NCBI GenBank assembly: GCA_027574665.1
Contig: CM050668.1
Coordinates: forward strand, 4,036,001-4,100,000
Source: Rhynochetos jubatus
Taxonomy: Eukaryota > Chordata > Aves > Eurypygiformes > Rhynochetidae
Length of the DNA: 64,000 nt
Direction: 5' to 3'
The number at the start of each line of letters is the position of its first letter. Positions within the stretch are counted from its first letter, which is position 1. A program made the translations under genes and the position numbers. Below, one piece after another: positions 25,607 to 40,600 of the stretch. Under the pieces are notes generated by a model. The model was not told the DNA's origin and did not search any database. It saw only the letters and a list, made by a program, of their open reading frames with translations.

Positions 25607-28600
25607 CTGGGGAGTGAACAAGGCTCTCATTAATCTGGGATATCATCATCATCCTCTCTCGGTTCCAGCAGACTGTTTACACTGTGGTCCACAGAAAGAA
25701 CAAACCGAGGCAGGTAGGGTAAATGCCTGCTGCCGAAGTTTGCCAAACCCGGTACCCAGTACGCCCGCACTTCACGGCTGTCCAGCTTCCATTGGTCAAG
25801 GAATTCCACGGTACTGTACACCTTCAGTGCCTCCCGTCACAGGAGCAGGGAACATAACCGGCGCTTGTGAGGTTTGGTGACTATTACCTCAGTTACCACT
25901 TGCTGGCCACCTCCAGGCAGCTAGCACAGGATGCATTTGGCAGCGACCCTTATCATTTCCTGAGGTTATTTGATAACTTTACCCATCCCTACACAGCATC
26001 CAGTGTACAGAAACAGGGCTTTAGCACCAATACAGGCACAAGCAGCAACACTCACTACAAGGGAAGACCCGGAAATGGGTTTGAGAGGCAAGAGTTTTGC
26101 CTGCTTTTGAGTCCCACGGCACTTGAGGAGCCCTGCAGTGCCATTAGGAGGGACTGGGAAGAAGAAGGCACCAGGCAGCTGCTTTCTGCATGGCTGAAGG
26201 ATGAGGCTGTAAAAGCTGTAAATGATACACATGAATTTCATTTTTGTAGGCAGAAAGAGAAGTTGATTTTAAGAAACTCAGCACATTCAATATTTAGCCC
26301 AGGAGCTTAAAATCTCTTCTTAGCATAAACAAAGAGTGTTGAACGCAGTCATTTTTATTCCCACGTTCGTTCTTGACGGCTAGAATATGCTACGTGACTT
26401 GAAATACACAGTTATGAGCTTCTTCAACCTCTGCTGGGTTTAGCATGGTTATGCATGAGAGTTGAGTCAGATAAGAGCAGGATCAACCCTCAGCGAGCAC
26501 CCAGGGACTGCAGCAAGCATAACGGCCAAACACAAACCTAGCGCTTTTGATTTTACAATGCTTAGCAAGGCAAGCTCTGGAGCACAGAGGGAAGAAAACC
26601 AGCGAGACATGCATGCAGACAGTGCGGTGGTTCAGCAGCAGCGGACAGGGGCAGCGTTGGAATTTTGGTTCACAGAAGCCTTCCAGAAGACAGTGTTGTG
26701 CTCACGGCGCAGGACCCCACTTGGACATGCAGCACTTTCGTTCCTGGATTTACTGTCTCGGTTCTTTGCAAAGATGCGAGGTTACCTGAGGTTAATCTCC
26801 TCTGGACAAGCTTTTTTGTCTTCACACTTTTCAACGGGCTGCTGGTAAGGGAAGTGCACGCAAGGTGCTGCATAAGACGCATTCTGCACCCGGTTACGAG
26901 CAGGATGCAGCAGGGCACTCGGCAGGAAGCCCCAGTTCTGCCTGTGCCTCAAAGATGGCCAAGAACAGTGGGTAAGAGAGAAACCATTTTCATCTTGCAG
27001 GAAGGAAACCCAGATCAATAGAACAGTCGAAGAAGGGAGAATGCACAAGGCACATTTCACCCTTTAAGACACCTCCCATTTTTGCATATCGTTTCAGCCA
27101 TGTTCCATGACACGGGGATGTCGGTTACTGTGTTCCCCCACGCACAGCCAAATCAGTGCAGGGGCAACAGTTTCATAACACACACCAAGGAGCAAAGTGA
27201 TCTCGTCATTTGCCAAAACCAGAGAGCCAGCAGGAGGCAGGTCTCGGCGAGAGAGGGCTGCCTTCTCTGCCAGAGAGATCATGCAGTTGAGACTCTGGTT
27301 TTCACCCCGTTGAGGACAAGGGCGATCTCCTGTCGGGCTGGACCAGCAGCAGCTGTGCCTGCAGGCACAGCTCACCCAGGTGTTTCTGCCTGGCCCTGGC
27401 CAGCCCTAACACTGATAACATGACAAAGAAGATCAGATGTTCCTGAGGTGAACTTCTTAAAATAAACTGCCATAAAAACAGAACTTTAAAGCAAGAGCAA
27501 TGATGATTCACTCCCCCTCCCATGTCCAGTAAAGCAGAAAAACCCAAGTGGGTGATCGGTTAGCTACTGTGTGCAGAATTACTGCGTCTTAAATCAGAAA
27601 TAATGAAGGAAGGAAACAAGTGACAGATATAGTCCACTGAAACTAAAACAAATGAACTGCAAGGAGAAAACAGGACTAGGCCTGCTTTAGAATCACAGAA
27701 TCATGGAATGGTTTGGGCTGGAAGGGACCTTAAAGCCCACCCAGTCCCACCCCCTGCCACGGGCAGGGACACCCTCCACAGACCAGGTTGCTCCCAGCCT
27801 CATCCAGCCTGGCCTTGGACACTCCCAGGGATGGGGCACCCACAGCTTCTCTGGGCAACCTGTCCCAGTGCTCCCCACCCTCTGCGGGAAGAATTTCTTC
27901 CTGATGTCCAATCTAAATCTCCCCGCTTTCAGTTTAAACCCGTTACAGGCCCTTGTAAAAAGTTCCCCCCAGCTTGGAGGCCTTGTAGCCCCTTCTTTGT
28001 CCAGCAGCATCTAAGATCAAGTACATGTAGGAAGGGCAAAGAAATCGGGCCTCAAGCAATATGGAAAACCAAGGTTCAGGTAATTTGAGACCAGAGCTTT
28101 GAATGCCAAATAGTATCAAAAGGCAACCACTGCAGTCACTCTCGTTCTGATTTTCACGAGAGAAAATTAGAGACTAATTGCAAGATTTCAAACCTCAAGA
28201 TCTGAACTAAGAGTTTTAGGTTTCAAGATATAAAATGAATGAATTTCCATGAATGAATTTCTATTATTTCAGGATATACGATGTTGAATTTCCATGAAAC
28301 TCCTCACAAACTTTGCAGGAAGCGCTGAAATAGAAGCACAATACCCACGACACTGGCTTTGCAAAAATGTGTGAGTTTTCAAAATTAAAATAAAAATAAA
28401 TTTCTACACACTGCACGGAACTCTCACACCTAGGATCATATTCTGCACGCCTGCAGTGTCACAGCACCAGGACTCGCATGCGTGGAAAAACGTTTAGCAA
28501 AATGTCTCTTTGTATTCCAGTTTCAATGCCACCACTTCGAGTCACCGCTCATTTTGGCGCAGGAAGCGCCTACAAAGTGTGAGCCTTTCAGTGTCTAAAA

Positions 28601-31600
28601 GTTCTGTGCTAAGGAAAGCTCCATAGGCAGAGAATTCACTTACAGTGCCAATGAGATACGGGCTGCCGGCGTCTCCCAGCAAATGGCTCACCAAAATCTG
28701 CAGGGCAATAGCTGTAGACTGCCGTCTTGGTGTCACAACATACTGCAACAAAACACAGCCCACGGGAGAGTGAGCATTAACAGGGGGAATCTCATGAATG
28801 GCCAACCACTTCTATAACATCCTAGAGAGACAAATATAGCCATTTTTATATATTTCACATTCAAACACTGTTTACAAGTTTGGAGACGGAAGTTATTTCT
28901 GAGCAAAGGAGTGCACTGCATGTTTTGGCGGGGAAAAAAACATTCAAGAAAGCAACACACAAAAACCCGTGAGGCCCCGGCCTCCATTCGTAGCCTCACG
29001 GCACCTCGTACAGATTGACTTGGCCACGCTACTGCCGGAAACCTGCAGGCAGTAACGGGTCCAGTTGTACGGATTTACTGACAGGGAGAGTCAGCACTGA
29101 CCGGCCCTGAGAAACATGGCTTATGACACTGCGTCAGCAGGCAGCGTCTAGAGTGCTGGGGGACACGGGGGTACCTGGAACCTGAAGCAGCTGCCATGCT
29201 ATAAAGGATGTCAGCTGAGGCCTTGCAGAGAGTGAGAAGACAGAGGCAGGGTCTGTCTCCTATCACCAGATAGCTCTGGTGCCTGGAACCGGAGACACCG
29301 CTCGGCTAGGAACAATCCCTCAAAATGACTGTGCTTCTGAGAGCACGCGGTTTGGATAACAGGTTGCAGAAGGTGTGGCGCACATCCAGAACGCAGCAGA
29401 GCATCACACAGATTAGAACGGTTTTTCAAAGTGAAATATAGTCATTTTGGGATAATAAGGGCTTTATGTCTGCTACTGAAGATCAGCTGTTCCTGAAGAA
29501 GTACAGCAGGATTCTGTGTAATTCGTGTCTCTCTCTTTCAATAATACATTTACGCACAAAAGCATTCACAGTCAGAGACAGGAGCAATTTTAAACCTTCA
29601 TACCGCTGTTTTCCAACCGCTTGCGTCTTTCAGAGACAAAATGCTTAATATTCTCCCACTCCTCTATACCCCAACCTGATTGTTTTGGAAACTGATGTGA
29701 ACATCACTTAGGGGCTCTCAAACACTAATTAACAGGGTGACTGGTGTATTACCAAGAGGCAAACCCAAGGTGTATAACCGACCGTGGCTCTATAGCTACC
29801 ACCAAAGACACACTAATACGCGTGACAAGTTGGGTTTAGAAGGAAAAGAAAGATCCGGCTTTCACAGAGTTTTATTATGATTCTTTGCATTTAAAGAGGC
29901 CTCCGAATATCAGATACAAAATATTTACCTCCCGCTACGATGTAGGTGTATCACAATAGCAACCACAACGCCACGGCTCTGGGGTGGGTGGCACTCCACT
30001 GACAGACGTTGAAACAGGCGGGTAAGGAGGCGACGCTGCCCAAGACACCATGGCTGGTGACCCTTGTGAGCATGAGAGCAAAAACTCCTTCAGTGCCACA
30101 TGCTGCCAGGATGTACACATACCAGTAGGCTGCAGTTCTTTAGCCATACTGAAACTACAAATCCATAGCCAGCTCTCCCGGGGGCTGCCAGCTGGGATCG
30201 TTTCTCTCAGCAAGGTCGCCTGTTTTCACAAGGCCTGTGTGAACTCAGGTCTTCCTGAGGTGCCTAACTCTTATCAAGCTTGGTTGAACTCCATGGTCTC
30301 AAAACCTGGAAAGCAGCCGTAGACTGTAGTAAGTCTGGTTTCCTTAGGAAGTGAGGCTATGAATCCCAGTAAGATTGACCAGAGAATTTGATCTAAAATG
30401 AGAAAGGAAATAGAGATTCCCCCAACACAATTAGCAAAAGTTAGAGCCACCTTGGCTATCCAGAGGTCCTCTTATCCCCGCCTAGTAAACCCTTCTTGTG
30501 GCCAGTTTTTCTAAGCAGTAACGTGCCTCACACCCTGCTGCAATGCCAGAAACACAGCACTGAGCAGTGACATCCTTTGTCCTACAGCCAATTTCCTCCC
30601 TTCAGAGGGGGAGTTTCTCTAGAGCTCCTTTAAGTCATTCCATTCAGCGGGAGCCTTTTGGACCCGCTTAGCCCATATTTCAATCAGTTTCAGTAAAGAA
30701 CCAGCCCGCATCGGCAGTGCCTCTCTCAGCCAGAAATGGCCACAAATCACTTCTCCACATCAAATCACTATCAACATCTTCAAACAGCATCTTTGCACCC
30801 GGTACGCGTGCCCTGTACAATGCAGTTTTATTGAAAGACACAACCTGCTTCCCTGCTCCGTACACGTGCAGCTAGCTTGTACCCCTTTCCATTCCTAGGG
30901 TCTCCAAGGTAGGTATTTCTAACCACAGATGGAACATTTCTTTTTCATCAGGAATATTCAGACAGAGTGCTTCAACAATACTAAATATTAAAGCAGGGGT
31001 GTCTGGGAGATCACTTCAGAGTTACAGAGAACCACTTTAAATTCATGTTGCCGTCACACTGCATCCAGTTCCCTGCCAGTGTAAGAACACAGCCATGTGA
31101 GACTGGCTGATCTGGAAGCTGAAATCCTTGTCATCCGTAGGATGGCAGAACAGTCCAACAGCTCCCACTCACTGTGGTCACGGCACACGTTGGCCTAGGC
31201 TGAGGGCGTGCTGTCTACCCAAGCCCTGTTTTCCCTCAGAACCTGCCTGCAGTGCCAGTTGAGCAATCTGCCCTGCAGGAACCGGCGCTTGTGCCGAAAC
31301 AGAGAGAAAGAAACTAGAGGAGAAAACTCTGCGCCCGGGAAGTAGACCTCGCTATGACAGGCTGTACTGGGCTGCAGCCCGTCAGTTCTGGGCTTTCCGA
31401 GGATATCACGTCATCTGTCCCAGACTGAGATTTCTTCTCTTTATTGATAATGACAGGCTGAGTTTGAGAACTACAGATCAAATACAGATAGGCACTGAAC
31501 TGTGGGCATTGCAGGCCTGAGGAAAGATAAATGCCCTTTCGCTCTCTCAGTGCCCTGCACCGCTTTCTCAGCACATTTATGGAATATATCTGTATCTACA

Positions 31601-34600
31601 AGAGACACATGGAACAAAGCTGTAACAAGGAAAATGCAAGAGAAGGATAGGACATTTCCTGCAGCTACCAAGCTCATACAGTCTCTGCCTGTATTATTAT
31701 TCAGGTTGTGCACAATGGAAACCATGTGCAAGGGCTCAATGCGCTGTAGGATGCACTAGGAAAAGAGGCAACCAAAGACGCCCAGACACAGGGACATTGA
31801 CATCTCCAGAGCATCCTGCCTGCCCCCCGTGACGGCCCGTTACCCACACCGTGTCAACGATGCAGATGCCATCCTACATGCTGCCATCTCCTAGGAGCTC
31901 CCAGTCCAGATGCCTTGACAGGTAAGCAGGGTGCCCCAAACAGACAGAGTCTGCAAACCCCGTTGTGTTGTCTGGAGGTTTTAGAGATCCTCCTGCCGAC
32001 TGCATGGCAGAGCCGTCAGCTGAAAAAGCAGATGGAACAGACAGGCTGGTAAACGCTCCTACACCTCCCAGGGTACTTCCAAACAAAGACAGGGACGTGT
32101 TGGTAGCCTTCCAAAACCCCATATTAGCTTCCAGTTCCAGCACCTCCTATGCTTTTAGCTGCCAAAAAACCCGAAAGACAGAGTCCCATTACCTCCCAGA
32201 TGGCAAGCATATTTCACAAGGGACGCTCCACGTACAGCCTCCCAGTAAGCCAGAGCACCGTAAGCAAGGCAGCTGCGGCACTTCTCCACTCGCACGTTAC
32301 GACTGCGGTTGTACAGTAGATACCTTCGTGTTTACAGCCGAATAAGGGGCACAAAGTTTGCTACATGCGATGCATCTTGATGTATTAGACACAAAGGAAG
32401 AAAGTCCTTATCATGCAGGCAGCATCTTCCTTTGTCTTCAGCTCCACAGGTCACAGGATAAATGAAGTCCTAGCTACATTGTCTGGCTAGTAGTGCCATG
32501 TGGGAAGAAAGAAAAGTCATTTTCACGGCAAAATAAGAACACGCATTAGCAAATCCAGCCACATTATCAGAAATCCTAGCAGTTCACATGGGAAACAATG
32601 CAAAAAGAGAAATTACTGTCGTTATCTATGACAGCCTTCAGTCAAGGTAATAGCAATAATACACTGAACCCAGGGGTTTTCAGCAGGATGAAACACAACT
32701 CCCAAATAAGATTGCCACTCAATGAACAGACATCCACAAATTCAGCTGAATCCCATCATTCTTCTGATAAACCAGTCAGTAGCATTTAGAATTCCACAGG
32801 TCCAACCCGAAGCACTGAACACCCTGAGTTCTTTGGGGGAACACATCACTACAGAGTTCAGCTCTGCCAAGCTTTCCACCTTCCCACTTGTTGCCAGTTG
32901 ATGCACCGTTGCTTGTACCTAAAACCAAAAGATTCTAAAAGAAATACAAATGAGGTGTGTCAATCTCTCGGGAGACAAGAACTTCCTCCTCTTCTGGATT
33001 TATAGGGATCATGATACGGCAATGATGCTCCAAACGGATGTCCTGCAGGCTGCAATATGATTGAGCATTCCCTAAGCAAGCTGAGACCTGAGTGACTGAA
33101 CTGGATGAAAGCACAGCTCCTTGCAGACCTTGCAGTTCGGGCTCAGGAAGGAACTGAAGGAAAGAGCTGACAGTTACCACCTGCCTTACTTTCCCCATTG
33201 TGTACCAACAGTATCTAACTCAGGATGTCCCCTTCCTCTTTAACAGTGGCAGAGGGGAGCATTAAAATGCAGATGTAGGAGTTCAAAGAAAAGTAAATTG
33301 AGAAACTTATAAAACTCCTTCAATGATGCCTCAACTGGTGTAAAAAGAATACTAATTGTACTTGGTCCTGTTGCAAACAAACAGGGATTTCAAAATAAAC
33401 TGAAATAGAAGCTAATACAAAAATTCATTTTGGACCAGTGATAGTCTTTCTGCGCCTGGTCACTGCTTCAAGCGTACAGCACTTGGCTCATTCATAGGAT
33501 AATTGTTTCGGACCATTCAAAGAAGAAACAAAACCCTCTTGCTGCTGGCTGAGGGTTTAAGCAGGCAACCAATCCACTAGCGCTAACAGCATTGGTTTTT
33601 ATTTAAAATTCCAGAGTGCAGAAAACTGACGTGTAGAGAGCAGTACCACGACAGAGTAATGAGAACGTCTCGCAGTAGCCAGTACTGGCTGTGCTTTGTC
33701 GAAGAACCATGAAATGTAAGTTGTTTCATTCCTTCATCTCAGTCAGAATGTAAAGAACGACTCTTCAAGCCATGAAGTGTGAGGATAAACAGGGCCAGGC
33801 AAGGTCAAGCCAGCGGAAGGAGAGTTCCCTAGTGCTTCACAGCCAGTCCCTTTGGCGGTCAGCATTTGGCTGTACACTTCCACATCCTTTTACACAGAAG
33901 ACTGCAGTAGAGATACTTTAATCTCTGTTCAGCTCCTCTACCACTTGTTTTCAGTTAGCTGTTCAGAATACCAAGCAAGTTGTGTGTCTGAGCAACTAAG
34001 ATCATAGTGACAGCAACCTCAGTTGCAAATTTCCAGTTCCCGTGGTAGCAAGCAATGATGACAGCCTTCTGGGCATCCGTGTTCCACATGAGCTGCTGGC
34101 TGCAAGTCTTCTTCACTGTCCTTGACCCTTGTGACACGTTATTGTGCACCACTGCACGTTGTGCTGCATGTTAATGCCTTCACTGTGGTTCTGATGTGAA
34201 AGGTTTATTATGACAGTAGCAAATAGACTTGAGCTCCCTTTGAATGAAAAACTATTGCATTAAATGAGGGATGCTCACGTGACTCTTGCTTGGGCTCTCT
34301 TCAGCTGCTGGCTTTCATCTTTACCCTGAGGGTGGGAAACAGTCAGAGATTTCTGTTCTGCTTTGCCCTTAGCTTTGTGTCTTCTCTCACCTGTCCTGAT
34401 GGCTTTACCCAAGTTCCCTCCTTTGCCTTCTATCAGTACCAACTGCATCAGCATTTTGCCAGTGCCACACTGGTCCCAACACCCTCTGTCTCTGAGGCAG
34501 TAGCCTGTGTGACAAGTTTGGGTTACAGTCACACCCACCGTGCTGCAGCACAGTGATCCCACAGAAGATTCTCCAGAGCAGACAGTCCGGGTCTCATTTG

Positions 34601-37600
34601 TGATACAGTCTCTACTCCTTGTAGAAAAGGATCGTAAATGCTTTGCCTTATGCCCATGGGTAGCAACAAAAGGATTGTCAATCATTTTAATAGCTCTGGC
34701 TTTGGTGTTTGAATCAGCTTTTTCCTTCCTATTTGACTGACAAACTATACTCAGCTTGTTCATACTATGGATTTCGAAAAAAAGAAAAAAACCACATAAA
34801 CTGCTTCGTAAGACTGTGGTGATCTGTGCAGTTCAGTGATGGTAACATCAACACCTGTCCCATGTTTTACACAGACACTGATTAGCGGCTGTCACCTACA
34901 GCATAAACCAAAGGTTGCCATTTTTTTCCTTTGAATAAAAACTTAAGTATATTAGAAAGTTACCAACCCTAAAAGCCTTTGCAATGACAAAAAGCACCAG
35001 CTGCTTGTTGATACCCAGATCAACGGTGACACAAGATGTGTGCTTGTCACGTCACTCATTTCTAAAGCAAGTTACCGATGACAGAATACAAATCACAGAA
35101 TCACAGAATCCCTGAGGGTGGAACAGACCTGTAAGATCATCCGGTCCAACCATCACCCCAGCACTACCGCACCCACCCGGCCATGTCCTCAAGCATCACG
35201 TCTACACGTGCCTTGCACACCTCCAGGGATGGCGACTCCACCCCGCCCTGGGCAGCCTGTTCCAGGGCCTGACCACCCTCTCAGTGAAGAAGTTTTTCCT
35301 AATTAATACCCTAAGCCTAATAAATAAAATATCCTAATCCAAATAAATAAACCTCCCCTGACACAACCTGAGGCCGTTTCCTCTTGCCCTGTCACCAGTT
35401 ACCCGGGAGAACAGGCCAGCACCCGCCCTCCTGCACCCTCCTTTCAGGGAGCTGTAGGAGCCATCAGGTCTCCCCTCAGCCTCCTCTTCTTCAGGCTGAA
35501 CACCCCCAGCTCCCTCAGCTGCTCCTCTTCAGACTTGTTCTCCAGACCCTTCCCCAGCTCTGTCGCCCTTCTCTGGACACACTCCAGCATCTCTATGTCC
35601 TTCTTGCAGTGAGGGCCCCAAGCTGAACACAGGACTTGAGGTGCGGCCTCGCCAGTGCCCAGTACAGGGGCACAATCACTGCCCGGCTCCTGCTGACCAC
35701 ACTGTTCCTGAGGCAGGGGAGGATGCCGTTGGCCTTCTGGGCCACCTGGGCACATGCTGGCTCGTGTTCAGCCGCTGTCGACCAACACCCTCAGGTCCTT
35801 TACCGCCTGACAGCTTTCCAGCCACAGGAAATGAAATGAGGCGCTGCTACTCTTTGGGCTTGTGGTGTCAGTCCTGGAATCCCCCAGTCCCACAAGCGTC
35901 GCTGCTCGCCTAACGCTTCGGCAGTGTAGCACCACTTAGGAATTTGACTTGCAAGTGCTGGAATTTATCCGCACGACATTCTGGAATAAGGAAACTTGCT
36001 AATAGTTCACAGAATGATGACCTGTAACAGATTTGCTAACTTCAGTTTACAGAAAATTGACTTTCCCTCATTTGGATCATCTTTTCACACCTTTGGGGCA
36101 CAGACAGAAAATCTCTGCTCATAGACAGGAAGTGACCCTCTTTTCTGGCAGACATCCAACAACACAGAAAACCCAAACTCCTGTGAGCACCGGCAGCACC
36201 AGACAGTCCCATTTGCATGAGTTTCACCCAAATCAGTACATTCCTTTCTGGGCTTGCAATGAGCTCAGACTGCTGCAGCACCACACCTGTATTGTTACTG
36301 GCACCGTTGCACAGCGCACATCGTGGCACGCCACTACATCCCTAACGTCAGCAGGGCACTCATAAGGGAATTCTTAGGAAGAGCGCATTCCTCCCCTCCC
36401 AGAAGGCAGAGGCCCTTCTGGCCACCCAGCCGCAGGCTCGTGGCAGTGTGATGTTGAGGGAAGCTGAAAAACTCGAAATAAGGAAATAGTTTCACAAGCA
36501 CTTACCAACAGTATGTCTGTGACAACAGCCCAGTTTACAGATAAAAACAGCTCTCCACATGCAATAAAAATCTGCAAAAAAGAAGAAATCAGTGACTGTA
36601 CACGCTGCATTGCCCTTCTTCAGTGTGAAGATGAAGGCAGGCGCTGACTGTGCTTGTCGGTAGGAGTTGTTGCGCACACCCACCTAGTTATAAATCAAAC
36701 AACTCTGTCTGTGCTTACAAACACCAGCTTCATCTTACAGGGGGGAAAGGAGCCGGAGAAGGTATGTGGGTTGCTTTGTGTCACAAACCCTCAGCAGAAG
36801 AGCCGAAGTAGGAAACGTATACCAAATAAACCGTAATGATCTGCTGAACCCAAGAAGAGGAAAGCAAGAACCGGTGAAGCGAGACATTCAGCACAGGTTT
36901 TAAAAGTGCTGAAAGATGTCCCTTTGCTCGGGTTTCCAAATGAAACCGCTGTGCTGGTACAAGTACTCCTAAAGCCTCCCTTGGATAACTTCCAAAATGA
37001 AATGGGCTCCGAGGGGCAGGCAGCCTCCATGCCTTGGTGCCCTGTGGGAATTCCCTAGTTCATCACAGATGGACACCCAGCCATCAGGAAAAGGGGTAGG
37101 GCCCCCAACAGCTCTTACAGCTGTGCTCTTAGAAAATATTAACCCTTTCAGCCAGCCCTGGACAGAGGCTGTACAGACTAATCGATACGTCAGGAAAGCA
37201 CTAAAGCTACGCCATTAAGCTGGAGCAGTTCTGGAAGGATGTATTTAATGACACAGGCCGCAAAGTCAGATGGCACCCAGGAAACAAAATCCATTATAAC
37301 AACAGGTGCAGCATCTTGTTCGGTCAGGTCTTGGTCAAGATGCTGTGTCTGGTTGGTGCAAACACAGTCCTAGGAAAGGCCCAGTGGCAAACTATCAGAC
37401 GTTCTCAGAGGGATGGCTTACATTCTCCTAAGAAGAACAAGAACTATTATACGTCTTCCTACGACACCCCTACCTCCTCTGAGCTTCTTGCCTGTACTGT
37501 TCACGTGTTTTCTTCTCCCAGCCATTCTGGAGACAAGGTTCCTTGAAGTACAGCGGTATTCAGCATGGATCTTTATCCAGACATCTTTTCCTTCAAAATG

Positions 37601-40600
37601 CTTTATATAGGTTTTCTAATTTGCAGCTGGATTTATTCCTCCATATATAACTACTTTTCTCTAAGTTTTATAACAAATATCACTCATTTCACATACTCCT
37701 CAACTATGTCTTAGCTCTTAGATTTATGCATCCCACGATCAAAGTCTGATACAACCTTGGCAGACCTTGTCCTTGCAAGAGACAGAATGCAATCTTCTCC
37801 AATTCCATGACGGTTGCAACAACAGTCTATAGGCTACAGAAAGGATGCTGCATCCCAGTCTTGGCTGGAGAGCAGGTGACACACCTTTTATTAAAGAACT
37901 TTGGGCCAAACACAAAACGACTGCGATCGTTAGCATGCGTCCCAGTCACACAGCTCAGCTTTCTGCCAAGCCACCTGGCAACAAGGGCTAGCAATGTCAA
38001 ATCTTGCAGCCACCAGAAAACAACAGCCCTCTGTCGTCTTATTTCAAGCTAATGCTCTCTGAACTCTTGGAAGATCCAAATTCAAGGACCTTCCTTGTTT
38101 TATTTCCCCCAATTCCGTACAAACAAACTCTAAATGTGCTATTGCTTAACTTAGAACTTGAGCCTGTGAAGTGGCCAAAGCAGTACTCACAGAGGAATCA
38201 CAGGCAATTGCAGGAGTGCGGTTGACTCCTGCTATGCAGCCATAACGGCATGAACGTAGGTAAATTCTGTCAGCTGGGCCATAGCTAGCCAGAGATAGTG
38301 TAGGTTAAAGTGACAGGAAGGAGACAAAGAACAGAGTCATCTATTTAAATCCTGTTCCTACCATCTCTCAATATTCCTCATACTGGCGCAAGATCTTATT
38401 TTAAATTCATATAGAAAAGGTTTCCATTAGATCTGTGCAATCATGTCTGTGGCACACCCATTCTAATTCGCTACGTGTACCTAGAAAAGAGTGGAACATT
38501 GCGTTTCATTGCTGTCACCTTCTCCAGGATCCCCAGGTTAAAAAAGAAACCATGTAAAGTTGGTCTGGATACAACCGGAATAATGTCCCAAATGGAGGGG
38601 ATTTTGCTTCGTAGCTGACATTTACATTCATACCTAAAGCTAATATGGAGAGAATGAGGTAGTAATTAATGTCAGTGCTAAACACACGTTCTGCTTGTAA
38701 ACAGTCACAGGCCTCAACAACAAAATAGGGCACCAGCATGGCTGGGCTCTATGTGATCCACGATTTACGTCTTTCCCAAAAGAACGACACCAGGCAGGTG
38801 AGACAGAGACAAGAGCTGCGGAATGACTCCTTCAAAGGCAAGCTGCAGGTCAAGAGCGCTTCCTGGTACAGCACTGCCAGCAAAGGTAAGTCTGTCTAAG
38901 GTACCGCAACACCAAATGTTGCCCAAGGTTCCCAGCCAAAGGGGTCAGTCACGATTTCCCACAGCACCGGCTGTACTGCAGGGAGCACGCGTCTGTCACC
39001 TTGTTTGGGAGACAGGAACAGATTTAGACAGAGCCTCCTCTGAGATAACGAAGCCAGGTATTTTTCCCCTGTCTTTTCAAAGGCAGTCTTTGAAATCCAG
39101 AACCGGGTGTCCAGAAAGAGGAGAGAAATCTCCTGGCGCTTCAGTCCATCTACCCCAACAGAAACTGGAAGTCCTCCCATATTTCCCCATTAACTTGAGA
39201 ACGCGTGTGCTTTGAAAGGTGTCTTCCACCTTTGGCCGTAGCTGATTAAACCTGACTTGTTCCCTTTCATTATCCCCTCAAGACAGTGAGAGCACCATTG
39301 GGGAACTACTGTCACTGCACGCTGATGCACGTATGCCTTCTGCTTCAGTGGCAACCGCACTGCGAAGGGACGGAGACAGGTTTGCCCCTCGCTGAGCCTG
39401 GGTAGACAGTGACAGGAGAGCAGGATTCCTGCTAGTGTCTTACACAAATGGAAGGCTTGTTTCAGCGGGCCCGTCGGATTAGATGCACCAGCTGGCACGG
39501 CACTCCAGTTCTCACACAGCGTGAGCAGATCTTGTTTCGAAAGCACGGAGCGCCATGGCTGGTGGCAGAGCAGGCAGTCGTTAAGCGGCTGTAGTGGTAG
39601 AAGCACTAGAAGAATCAGATGCTTGCTTACGTACCATTTATTACCGCTGCACGTTGTTGACGTTACGTGTTGGAACACCCGAATCAAGCACATCAAACAA
39701 AAGACAACGTGGCAAAGTCTCTGGTTAAAAGGCCAACTGGCCTGCCCACGGGAAGGAACACAGTTATCTACATCCCAGTTCAGAATTTCCTCCCAGGTAC
39801 GCACTGCTTGAACACAGAGTGCTCTTTGCACAGAGAGGAACGTTCTAAACAAATTTCTTGTCATCAGTCCGAATAAAACATGTTGTTTGGTAATTCAAAC
39901 CCAATATATGGATTCACTCATCTGACACAGACTGGCAAATGAAACTGTTGTCCTCCACCTCTACTGACAAAAACAGGACTGAAGAACACACTCAGAGCTC
40001 GACTATGTGGGAACCTGAGAAGCACAAAAAGAAAATGGCTAATTCTTTTGGCACTCAGATCTCCACTCTCCAATCTAAAAATAATCTTCAATTTCACATT
40101 TTACTTCGTGTACACACACTCAGACATGCAAATCCATTTGTTTTTTCCCTTGCTCTAAAGGTATTTTTCCACAGGAATACACATTCCTGAGGAGTCAAAA
40201 GGAAAACCTCTTTGAGTGTTATTCTTAGACGTAAAAAAACCTGCAAAAGTACCCTTTTGCAGAGAACTGTTGATTACTGTAATTAACTTTACTTGATCCT
40301 CTTATTTATGTTAATGATGGTAATTGTGGCTACAGAGTCACAGGAAAAAAGCTGGGAGTCTTTCCCTAGCTGTTACCAGATTATAGTTAAAATAAGCTTT
40401 ACATTCACGCCCTCTCACAGGGATTTTTTTGAACTGTCCGTCATTCCTAGTCAGGTCCTGTTTTCCCCTTTCCTAAGAACAGAATGCAAGTGATTTATAC
40501 TTCAGTGTGCATTGCCAAAAGCTTGACTTTGAAGATCAGCTAGTGACTTGGGGCTTTGAAGGTGATGGCTAAATTATTCTTAGCAAGAACTGTGCGTATT

